DNA from: Haplomitrium mnioides
Taxonomy: Eukaryota > Marchantiophyta > Haplomitriopsida > Calobryales
NCBI GenBank assembly: GCA_049999725.1
Contig: JBNGIS010008105.1
Span: 1 to 29,574, forward strand
Direction: 5' to 3'
Length of the DNA: 29,574 bases
The position numbers and the translations under genes are program-made. Positions 18,638 to 27,887 of this stretch are shown piece by piece (the stretch's first letter is position 1; each line of letters starts with the position of its first letter). The notes beneath the pieces were generated by a model, which made no database searches, had not been told where the DNA came from, and saw nothing but the letters and a program-made list of their open reading frames with translations.

Positions 18638-20559
18638 GTGCTGGGTGGGGGCTCGAGCACAGGGTCTTGCTTGGCTTGCTCAGCGGCATTTCTGCGATTG
18701 ACCTCCCATAGGGTCTTCTCCGCCGCTTGCTAAGCCTCGGCCGCCTCCAAGGCTTCCAGCTGCTTCTTCACCTCTTCCTCCTACTTCGGATAAAATAACT
18801 TTGGGTGCTCCCTCCTGTAATCGGAGTCCTCCTCAATGGGAAGCACGTTCGCATCCCTCTCCTTTCTCTGAGCTTGCTTGGCCTTTCCTTTTTCCTTGGC
18901 CCTAGCTACAGCCTTGGTGGCCGCTCTATAGCAGTCCTCCTCCATTGGGGTCTCCACTTCTAGAAACTCTGCCCCATGCTCCTATAAGGTGGTCACCAAG
19001 TTGACTGCTGCCGGTGGAGGTGCCTGCTAGGCCGGGTTGGGAGGCAACTCTTGCCTTCTGGAATGGGAGCAATTATTGGCCAGGTGCCCTTCCTTTTTGT
19101 AGCTGGTACACAGTGGCAGTGGCATGCTATGCTCTTGCTTCTTGGGCTCGGAACAGTTAGGGGAAATGTGGCCTGGCTACCCACAATTCCAACACACCAT
19201 TACCCTAGTCTGGTTCGAACCAATCCCTGGCCCTTCTAGCCGTGCGTGTCCCCAAGCCGCTGATTGGCCAGACACCATATTGATCGGTCTGCCTACCATT
19301 GGTCGAGGTTGGCTGACCACTTGGTACACGAGTTTGGGTGGCTCCTCCTGCACGTATTCCACCTCCTCATGTTACCACTCAGGGGGGTCCTCCCTTATAT
19401 AATGGATGGGCATCCCATCCAAGGGGCATTCTTGGGGGGAGTGCCCATAGGTGCGGCACTTCATGCACTAGACATGCGCCCTTTGTGTCAACGCTTTCTT
19501 CCCCTTGTGCTTCAGGCATCAAAATGGATCGACATGGCTTCCAATTTTGCATTGATCTCTTTCATAAGGTCTTTCACCCCCTTTCTTCTGTTGGTTTCTC
19601 CTCCAACGCCCTTATCATGGGACATGTGGGCCTTCCTCTCTTTGGCCTCCTTGTGCATGTCATGTTTTTTGGCCCTCTTTTCCTTGACCTCCTTTTTCTT
19701 TTCGCTCCCCTTCTTCTTCCGCTCCTATGGGATCTCTCATCCTCTGAGCTCTCTGGGCTGCTCTTGCTTTCTGACTCAGACTCTAAAGAGGAGCTATCAT
19801 CGGAGCTATCTTCCTGACTAGAACTTTCTGAAGAACTGTCAGACTCGTTTCTCCTCTTTGACTTCCTCTTGGAGCTTGTCACCTCAGCCTTGATATAGGA
19901 TTGGGCTTCCTCCACTGCTTGCTCCAGGCATGTGGGCTTGGATCTCCTCACCCGGGCCCCTAGACTTCTAGATAGGGCTGAAATAAACCAAGAGGTAAGC
20001 ATCCCATCCGATGCAAGGGGTTAATCTTCCTGGCCATCCTCTGGAACTGTTGAAGAAACTTCCTCATAGATTCACGTTTCTTCATCTCTATTTGGCCTAT
20101 CTTGATCAAGGCCTCGGACTCCCCTCCTATCTTTCTGAACTCCTCCAGGAAGGCCACATTGAAAGTGTCCCAATTTCTTTTGGTGGCCTCCGGTAGTGTC
20201 TAGTACCAAGGGCCAGCCTCCCCTTTTAACACCCTAGGGAGAATGGCCTCCTTGATGAGGTTCTCCCATTTTGCATAGGCCGTGCCCTCGAATTCATCCA
20301 ACCACTCATATGGATCCTCCCTAGTAGACCTCCAGAATGTCTTGTATCTAAATCGAGACCTTTGTGTCACATGCCCCACATTGACTATTGGAGTGATGGG
20401 TGGTATGGAACAAGAAGCTCAGGCCGCCCTCTCCAAGCTCCTTCCACTTCTGAGTGAGATCCCTCTTTTATCCAACCCGGGCAACCTTCTTGGCTATTCT
20501 TCTTCCACTTCTGGTGCTAGGCTGCTCCTAGAATTCCAGATTCTTTTCCCTTGCTCCAT
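18638..20559 (-). pseudogene. gag: Gypsy-1 Gag with three zinc knuckles, broken
   Basis: The start is the ATG at 20559-20557 (MEQGKRIWNSRSS), 76 bp inside the 5' LTR. The Gag domain follows: FWRSTREDPYEWLDEFEG, ILPRVLKGEAGPWY, DTFNVAFLEEFRK. One frame change near 20,000 leads to a segment with ALSRSLGARVRRSKP and a long Ser/Glu/Asp then Arg/Lys-rich region (19574-19900). Zinc knuckles: CMKCRTYGHSPQEC at 19426-19467; CWNCG-stop-PGHISPNC at 19153-19194; CTSYKKEGHLANNC at 19069-19110, with Tyr for the second Cys. A Lys/Glu-rich, probably coiled-coil tail (EEEVKKQLEALEAAEA) runs to the protease. Eleven TAG stops were counted between 20559 and 18247. Confidence 0.88.
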
Positions 20560-22680
20560 TGTTTTACTGTATCAATGACTGCAAGGTTACTTTTCTAGAA
20601 TTCTTTCGTCATGTTGTGATCGCCAAAAAAATGTATGTGAGCCCTGTGGTCGGAGCCTTAACTCTTTTCCGATCGAGTAACCCCTACTGAATGGCTGATT
20701 AGTGTTTCGAAACCTTTTATCGGAGGGACTTTGCACCCAATGGACCCCAACTTCTACTTACCAGTCAAGAATGATTGCAAAACACTCAACAACACCCAAG
20801 CACCACACCCAAGCACACACACCCCTCCTTCAGGCCTTAACCTCGAAAGGTGCCACTTGGAAGACAAGGGCAGATTGAACAGTGCATCTAACTCTTGGCT
20901 GCAATGGTCTCTTGGAGAGTCCTGAGTGATTCGTGTTTGCCTCATGGTCCTGGCCACTATCCCACAATTGCTTCAGCAACCAACTTGCTCGTTCACATTC
21001 ATTTCCTCAAAACACACACGAGTAGGCTGTAATGCTGCTGAATCACTTTGTAGTATAATTCGGAAGTCCAGAACTGGACCCAATCACCTTGTATATAGAA
21101 GGGAAACAAGTCCCATCATCCAATTATCACAATACAATGTTGTTAGTCCTGACTTCCCCTGTCCAGGGTGTCTTCAAGATTTGATAAATGGAATGCAGAC
21201 CTTCTAAAACCAAGAACTTCACAAAACTACAAACAGAACACAAATCTAACAACACACACAAACATAAAGACACCTATACACCCACACTATCTTGCCAACA
21301 TTACAGTCCTTTTCCACCTCTCAAGAATTGATATTTTCTCTCAACTTTCCTTCAACTCCCTCCGATAACTCCAGTCATTCTTGAATTCTTCAGCCCTACA
21401 CTCTCATCCAGATAGTTTTTCAACTTCCCTCGCAAGAAGCCCTGAATTTATTTCCTCAAGCTCGGAAGAGGATTTCTTTAACTTCCACCTCTAGAAAGTA
21501 GACCCCTCGACTGTTGGCCACCCACTCCATCTTAAGTTTTGAATGGATCTTCTCTACAGTGTGCGGGCACTAACACATCCACTCCTCTCTTGACTCAATT
21601 TGAGAATTACAACCAGAAACGTCCCCAAGCGCCTCTAGGATTGATGCTCCTGCACAGACGATGCTGAGACGACCCCAAGATCCCCCCTTGGCAGCCTTTC
21701 ATGAATTCAAGACTGAAAGAACTCCCTACGAATTCAAGTGGCGATCCACCTCCAAATGCTGGTCCACCGTAACGTTGAGTCCACCTGGATTGCCTGAGAC
21801 TCTAGAGCTCCACACTCAACGATTCTCAGTGCCCCTCCAGTCCACCTCCACCCCCGTTGGTCCCCCTACACGAGTCTACTCGCCTCACGTGAATCTTGGC
21901 TGGAACTCTCTCCTCTCTCCCTCGTTGCTTCCTCCTCTTTGAGTTTGCTCTAACAACTTAATTTTGCATAAACAACAACCCCCATCCCGTCACAGCAATC
22001 CCACCTATACCCACCCCTCTTGCAGGCACACGTCCCCCCCAAACAAATTCTTGATCAAGATCGATCCTCCTCTCTTCGCTGGACTTGGCCGTTTTTCTGG
22101 TTAGCACCCGCTTCTTGACAAGGTGACACCTGGTAGCCAGCCCGGGTTTAATGGTCGTCTCATGAAGCCTTCAAGATCGAAAGAGGAGAATTTTTAGAGA
22201 AGGCTTGGCTGAACCCTGCTTGCGATCCATAATGCTCTCCATTGCAAATTTTCGACCTAGAATCGCCTCGCCACTGGACACATTAGCAGCCCCGCAGCAG
22301 TCCTGATTCAATTTCTTTGAAGCATCTCGTTGAGCACAGATTCAAATTTTGGTTGGAGAGGTCATTCTGTAGAGAAATCCGAAGAATTTTGCTTAGAGAG
22401 GATTGGATTCACAAATTATCGCAGCAGGTGGGCTACCCGACGCATCTCGCGAGATGCTTTGTAATTTTCCTCGATCCTCCTCATTGCCATTCCCCCGTGA
22501 TTGCCCGCAGATCCCCGCAAGCTGCCATGTGTCTGTAAACTCTCTCAGAACCCCGTCGTTGCTCTCGAAACCCCGCCGTTACTTGCGGACCCTCGCAAGC
22601 CGCCACATCATCCGCAAACTCTCTCGGAACCCCGCCGTCACTCTCGAAACCCCGCCGTTGCTCGCGGACCCTCGTAAGCC

Positions 22681-24255
22681 GCCACGTCATCTGCAATCGC
22701 GCCGTCTGATGCCGCTCCGCAAAGGGGTAGGCAGACCGCCGCATTGATTGGATCTCGCGATTGACTCAGCACTGACCTGGAGGACCCCTGGGACCACCTC
22801 TGAACGCCACGTCATCCGCCACCACGTCGTTCGACGCCGCCTTGCAAAGGGGTTGGCGGACTGTCGCATTGATTGGATTCTGTGGTTGACCCGCGTTGAC
22901 TCCTCCTCTCTTCCGCGGATGCCACGTCATCCGTGAAACTCTTCCCTCGCCGAGTAAGAACAGTACTGTTGTCGCCGTTTTGGAGCCCGCTTGCATTAAG
23001 AACTGTATGCTCCTGAGGCTAAGTTGTCGCTCTGCTCGATATAAAAACTATAGCAGACTCCACATTGCTCCCTTTGGAACTTTCAGCGTCGCCCATACTC
23101 CTTCGAACTTTCGTCCTCCTCATTTTCGGATTGGCAATAGGTCGCCATTTCAGCTGCTCGTCCCTTGCTTCTTCTTTTGGCCAGATCGTTGATGGATCAC
23201 CTTTTTTCCCTCTTGATCTTCCTCTGGCCATACGTCAATGGATCACCTTTTCGCCCTCTTGATCTTCCTCTGGCCATATCATTGATGGATCACGTTTTCG
23301 CCCTCTTGATCTTCCTCTGGCTATATCGTCGATGGATCATCTTTTCGCCCTCTTGATCTTCTTCTAGCCATATCATTGATGGATCACCTTTTTGGTACCA
23401 TTTGGTTCTCCTTTGGCCGGAACTGTGATAGATTGCCCTTTCGGTTTTCCTCGGTTCTCCCCCAATCAGACCCACGATAAGTCGCCTTTTCGAGGCTCTT
23501 CCATTGCCTCTTGCCGGATCGTTGATAGGTTGTCCTTTTGCATTCCTTGGTTCTTCTGGTTGAATTGTCAATAGATCACCTTTTTGCTACTGCTTGCTCT
23601 TCGTCTGGCCGGACTCGTGATTCATCACCCTTTGACTGCTCTCTTTTGGTTGAACTTGTGATAAATTGCCCTTTCGGCGCTCTTTCCTTGGTCTTCGGTT
23701 GGGCTTCCCGACGGATCCCCGATAAATGGGCTTCCCATGTAGGGAGGCTGATCGGAACCCACTTAACTGGGCTCTCCACTTAAGGAGGCTGACCTCGTTA
23801 AGATTTGTAGGGCCCGCCACTTTTCTGCTGAGGGTCCGCAGACTCCCTAGGTCTGCCACGTGTCCTCGAATCCCGTGAAGTGCGCCGGAGATGCCACGTT
23901 TTCGCAGCGCCCCACGGACTCCCTCAAGCTCCGAAATTATGATGAGTTGCTGCTTCGCCCTTCGCGCTTAGCCTCGTAGTTGTCATTCTAAGCAATCCTC
24001 CATACCGCAGAATGGTGACAAGTCATCTTTTTGTCAGTCGCCGCTTTGCTTATCCCCATTTTGCCCTTACTTCAGACCTGTCAGACCCCCCTTAGCGGAT
24101 CCGTATTAAGCGGTCCCCTCATGTCGTAAGATGGATCAGAACCCACTTAACCGGGTTCCCCACTTAGAGTGGCACAACCATGTCAAACATTTTGGGCCCC
24201 CAAGAGCCGCCACGTCGCTTGTTGAATCTCGTGAAGCACGCCGGGGACGCCACGT
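22681..24255. promoter_or_regulatory. Cluster of GCCACGT motifs in the right gypsy-1 LTR
   Basis: GCCACGT occurs at 22681, 22806, 22921, 23855, 23893, 24209 and 24249. Three are GCCACGTCAT and one (23855) is part of a full G-box, CCACGTGT. Since this is the 5' LTR, these sites are upstream of the element's transcript or within its leader. Confidence 0.45.
23180..23720. repeat. 47 bp tandem repeat array in the right gypsy-1 LTR
   Basis: Regular units start at 23180, 23227, 23273, 23320 and 23367 (46-47 bp apart), followed by degenerate 45-50 bp units to about 23720. It is the counterpart of the left array, with five regular units here against six there, so one unit was gained or lost after insertion. 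Confidence 0.88.
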
Positions 24256-25068
24256 TTCCGCAACCCCCCATTGACTACTCAGGCCTTCCTTCCTTCGGGT
24301 TGCTTTTTCACATAGATCCCCCTCCTCTGGTATGATTGTAGCAGTTGGCTTCCGATTACAAAGCACTTCCTTCCCTTCTTGCTTGGGCGACCCACCTAGG
24401 GGTCTCATCCTCCGAATTCATCCCGTTGCCTTCTCGCTACCTGGCTTCACCTGCCGCATACTCCTTTGTTCGTTGTTCATTGCCACTGGGCAAGTCCCCG
24501 TAGTGCTGCGACTTTCGATCCACTCGCGTGATGGCTCTCTGCACGTATCCTGACTATCCTTCCCCTCGCCTTCATCTCCCGTAATTCTTCTTGTGAATTC
24601 CTTCTCACATGATTCCTCCTCGATGTTGCTGGCTCCCTCCTCCATGAATTCCTCTACGATTCATCCCCTTCAATCTCTACCCTCCTCTCCTCCAATTCTT
24701 CTACTACTCCATTCTTCTGATCTCTCCTCTCACCTCTCTTTGATTTCCTCTTGATCATCCTTATCAGCCCTGCCTCTGTCACGATTTGTTGCAAGTTCCT
24801 TTGATCCTCTTGCTAGCCCTCTTACCTGACTCATTTGGATTCCACATGGCTCCTCCTTGCATTACATAATCCATGACATTCACTGGAGAAAGCAGGAAAG
24901 AAAGGAAGAGAAGGGAGAGGAGGGAGAGGAGAAAGGTGCAGGATTGGCATAACAATAATAAAACAATAAAATACAAAGGGATACAATTGACTAATGCAAA
25001 CTGAAGGACTTAACAAGGCTAGAAGCTCAGTAATCACAAAAAAAAAGTCAAACACACCCGATAAAGGA

Positions 25069-25449
25069 TCAGACACATCCTTGTCTACAAATTGTGATAC
25101 AGATAATGCAAAATTTTCATCCATAGTGTTTTGAGATCTGTCCCATATTTGACTAGTATGGGAATAGTCAATTGCTATTTCTTCGTTGTCTGTTGCAACA
25201 TTCAATGATGTCAATGATTTAGGCTTATTCTTTGAGCCTATAAGTCTTCCACGCTTTGCTGCTTTAGGTTGTAGGGGTGTCGACTTTTTGAAGTCTTCCT
25301 GGTGCATTAGCAACTTCTATAAGAGATTTGGTAATGTTGGTTGCATTGTTAAATGCATCATGTATTTTAATTAATGTTTGTTGTAAATAGAGGAGTCTTC
25401 TGACTTCGGCATCGGAATGTCCGTTTTGTTGATCGAAGTCCAATGGCAA
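25069..25449 (-). pseudogene. pol: Copia-2 Pol: integrase-RT connection
   Basis: The open parts are 25264-25449 (RLLYLQQTLIKIHDAFNN) and 25069-25313 (LQPKAAKRGRLIGSKNKPK, then MDENFALSVSQFVDKDVSDP). They are in different frames, with a shift near 25,290. The basic PKRGRPxGSKxK stretch is typical of the region after copia integrase. The frame is cut at 25069 by gypsy-1 and resumes at 4819 with MQEAQSRIDW. Its open frame currently runs on into the gypsy-1 LTR to 24831, which is an accidental fusion. Confidence 0.85.
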
Positions 25450-25508
25450 GTGTTAGTGTCATATTAAGTTGTCCTCAAGTTTGGGTTGTACAACTTTTTC
25501 CTCTTATA

Positions 25509-26433
25509 TTAGATGTGGAAAAGATTCTTCAAAGAATTGGCAATCTGCAAATTGAGACTTAAACACATCAGAGGTTTAGGGTTCAAGATAGCGGATGATA
25601 GAAGGAGATTTAAAATTGGTATATATGCCTTTTTGTCATTGTCGTCCCATCTTTGTGTGATTTGGTCTTTAGATTGGGACAAGTAGAAGGCAGCCAAATG
25701 CGCAAAGATGTGATATATTTGCTGGGATTCCTACAACAAGTTGATATGGGGAATTCTGATTAAATGCAGATGGTCTATAATGAAATAGAGATGTTGCGTG
25801 CATGACTGCATATCCCCAAGCAGTGGTGGGGAGGTTTGAATTCAAAAGTAGTGGTCTTGTTATAAGTTGTATTCTCTTAATAGCAGATTCTCCAATGCCA
25901 TTCTGAAAGTGTATATGCAAAATTGAATATTGTATGTCTATGTCGGCAGATGTGTAGAAGTTGTCAAAAGTTTGTGAAGTGAATTCTCCAGCGTTGTCCA
26001 CTCTCAGGTTTCTGATTGGGTAATCAAGGAATTGTGCTGAGAGTTTTAAGATTTGAGACAACAATTTTGGGAAGACCATGTTTTTGGTTGTGAGAAGAGA
26101 TACTTCTGACCATTTGGATGATGCATCAATAGTGACAAGGAAGTATCTAAATGGTCCCGAAGGTGGGTGGATAGGTCCACAAACGTCAGCGTGGATTCTC
26201 TTGAGAAATTGAGGAATCGTGATTGTTGTTTTATTGTGAGAAGGTGCAGTTCTCATTTTGCCTTGTGCACATGCCAAGCATGGTGTATTCAATGGCGGTG
26301 GGTGCACGTTTTGAGGTATGCCTTTGCTATCATTTTTGATACGGTAAAACATGTCTCGACCTGGATGTCCTAGGCGGTTGCGCCATGTGAGGGCTGTGGA
26401 GACCGGTTTTGTGGAGACATGATATGAGCACAT
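25509..26433 (-). pseudogene. pol: Copia-2 integrase
   Basis: An open frame of 254 residues (25669-26433) carries the zinc-binding N-terminus: WRNRLGHPGRDMF and PCLACAQGK. The family usually has W-H-x-R-L-G-H-P, so the first His appears changed to Arg. The catalytic core is complete: D83 (HADVCGP), D146 (RVDNAGEF) and E182 (NGIGESAIK), with 35 residues between the last two. Beyond 25669 a frame change leads to 25509-25697, a degraded form of the conserved segment after the core (AYIPILNLLLSSAILNPKP). The enzyme inserts the cDNA; this copy is broken downstream. Confidence 0.9.
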
Positions 26434-26475
26434 TTTTGTGGTGTACAGTCCAAGTGGTGACAGTGAGAATGTTTC

Positions 26476-26830
26476 TCATATGTCAAAGCATGTTGTTGTC
26501 AGACTCAAGATATGGAGGATTTCAGTGTCTTGGAAAGATCCTGTTTGAATGTGAAAACCATTTTGTCGTATATCTTGGAAATTGATGAGGTTTCTGGTTG
26601 CTAGAGGTGCATAAATTGCAGATTTGATATCCAATCTTGTTCCATTTGGAAATATTATGGTTGTTGGACCATGTCCTCCTTCAATTTGATTGTGGTCGGT
26701 AATTGTTGTCATAGGCCTAGAAGAAGGTTTGATCAAGGAGAAGTACTTGCGGTCTTGCAAAATGGTGTGCGAAGATCGTTGTGTACAATGCAGGTTATCT
26801 CACATGCAGTTTTCTAGTTTGGCATGGATG
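26476..26830 (-). pseudogene. pol: Copia-2 protease
   Basis: The open frame (26476-26760) has LQDRKYFSLI, IEGGHGPTTIIFPNG and SAIYAPLATRNLINFQDIRQNG, the core and C-terminal part of copia protease. The segment just upstream, where the family has a D-S-G/A active site followed by T-H-T-I-L, is degraded (a TGA followed by DNLH), so the catalytic aspartate region is not intact. It lies between the gag zinc knuckle and integrase, as expected. Confidence 0.75.
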
Positions 26831-27887
26831 AATAAGTCATGTGACTTTCAAGATGCATATTATATTGTGGATATCCATCCGTGTTTGTCAATTCCAGTAA
26901 GATGCCTTGCACTTCATGATTGTGAGGTCTGGTACTATGTTGGTATAATTGCGTTAGGTGCGCAGGTACTCTACATATGGGTTGGGTGTGGTCACGTGTC
27001 CCACATCGAGTACATGTAGTTTGCTGCTGGCGCAGGTTAGACATATTCCGCTGAGCTCTATGGAGTTGTCTACCTCCTCTATTATTCCATGTGCGATGTG
27101 AAGCGTTTTCTGGTGTCTTCAATATGCAACAGTTGGAATGTCAATCCATGTTATTGGGATTCGGAGGTCCGCTGTTGGTCGGACGGTTATAGCTCCCCTT
27201 GAATATGGGATTACCCCTTCCTCTTCCTCTAGAAGAATGTATGTTCTTAGAACATGGGTAAAGACTGGTCCCTATAAAGTGTGATTCAGGGTTATGATGA
27301 GGAGTGGCAGACCTTGTAGGTCTTTTCTTTGCATTTTTCATGAGGAGCAGTTGATGTTTTTCATCAAGTAGCATGTATGCCATGAGTTCATAGTACCAAG
27401 TGAATCGCATATTGCAATATTGTGATGCCAAAATGAAATTTCTCACATGGAAGGTCGATAGAGTTTTCTCTATTTGTTCTTCATTGGTCACAAGGTGACC
27501 GCAGATTGCTAGCTTTGAGACAATGCGAAATAGTTCATTGTTGTAGTTGACGATGAATGTGTGGTCCTGAACTCGCAGGTTAATCCAATCGTGTCTTGTT
27601 GCATGGAGCGATATGCTTGTCAGATGGTCAAATATGAGTTTCAATTCTTCCCATAGTAGATGGGGACTGTGATAGTTTAGGTATTGGAGTCTCAGAGGTT
27701 CCACCAGGTGGTGTTTGATCAGGATGAGGGCTCTTGCTGCATCATATGGGGTAATGTTGTCGTACGTGTTTATGACTTCACGGATAGCCTTGGATGTTAA
27801 ATAAGTTGTAATGTCTAGTGACCAAGAATAGTAGTTGGAGCCATCCAATTTTAGAGCCTAGAATTTCAGAGATTCTACATATATCAT
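26814..27887 (-). pseudogene. gag: Copia-2 Gag with CCHC zinc knuckle
   Basis: The start is the ATG at 27887-27885 (MIYVESLKF), then a TAG, then ALKLDGSNYYSWSLDITTYL in the same frame, the N-terminus of the UBN2-type Gag of plant copia elements. The open frame 27141-27848 (about 235 residues) includes YDAARALILIKHHLVEPLR, DWINLRVQDHTFIVNYNNEL and a GRGRG stretch. The zinc knuckle CTRCGTRDHTQPIC (CX2CX4HX4C) is at 26973-27014, followed by RVPAHLTQLYQHS. Gag packages the element RNA. One stop near the start and possibly one near 27,130 break it. Confidence 0.87.

Larger units (their letters stand above)
4820..25063 (-). mobile_element. Gypsy-1: large Ty3/gypsy element with ~4.4-4.5 kb LTRs
   Basis: The - strand order is 5' LTR (20636-25063), gag with zinc knuckles, protease, RT, RNase H, integrase, and 3' LTR (4820-14617): the Ty3/gypsy order. 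Removing gypsy-2 gives 14.93 kb, made of a 6,018 bp internal region and 4,487 and 4,428 bp LTRs. The LTR termini are TGTC/GACA at the 3' LTR. The integrase ends in a GPY-type module and no chromodomain follows. Coding regions are scattered over at least three frames with many stops. It sits inside copia-2, so it is younger than that element and older than gypsy-2. Confidence 0.92.
20636..25063 (-). repeat. Gypsy-1 5' LTR (right copy), uninterrupted, 4,428 bp
   Basis: On the - strand it ends GGGCTCACA at 20636, next to the 76 bp leader before gag. At the outer end the expected TGTCGACCGGGTG reads TATCGGGTG, i.e. the terminal TG is TA and four bases are lost. It corresponds to both halves of the left LTR and preserves the empty site for gypsy-2 at 21887-21890. 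It has the same internal repeats as the left copy. The two LTRs differ by many scattered substitutions, so the insertion is not recent. Confidence 0.9.
4815..25068. repeat. Target site duplication of gypsy-1 (aagga), 4815-4819 and 25064-25068
   Basis: AAGGA lies directly left of TGTCAGCC at 4820 and directly right of the right LTR at 25063. Flanking bases also match (gataaaggat at 4811-4820 and 25060-25069), partly by chance. Joining the flanks restores a continuous copia-2 reading frame, which confirms the site. Confidence 0.85.
1980..27887 (-). mobile_element. Copia-2: old Ty1/copia element split in two by gypsy-1
   Basis: On the - strand the domain order is gag, protease, integrase, (gypsy-1 insertion), RT, RNase H, polypurine tract, 3' LTR: the Ty1/copia order. 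Without gypsy-1 and one copy of its target duplication, the recognisable part is about 5.66 kb, normal for the group. The halves rejoin at the insertion: the right side ends DVSDPLS and the left side continues MQEAQSRIDWPQW, a join expected between integrase and RT in this family. Frameshifts and stops occur in every domain. I could not find a 5' LTR or a convincing primer-binding site beyond 27887, so the 5' end may be truncated or too diverged. Confidence 0.88.

Noticed and set aside
19574-19821. + strand ORFs opposite the gypsy-1 Ser/Glu-rich Gag segment
   Set aside because: They are the complement of a low-complexity coding stretch (Leu/Phe/Ser-rich shadows) and have no domain of their own.
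24831-25313. A 160-codon - strand ORF joining copia-2 Pol to LTR sequence
   Set aside because: The first ~80 residues are copia and the rest is gypsy-1 LTR read by chance across the insertion junction. It is an accidental fusion.
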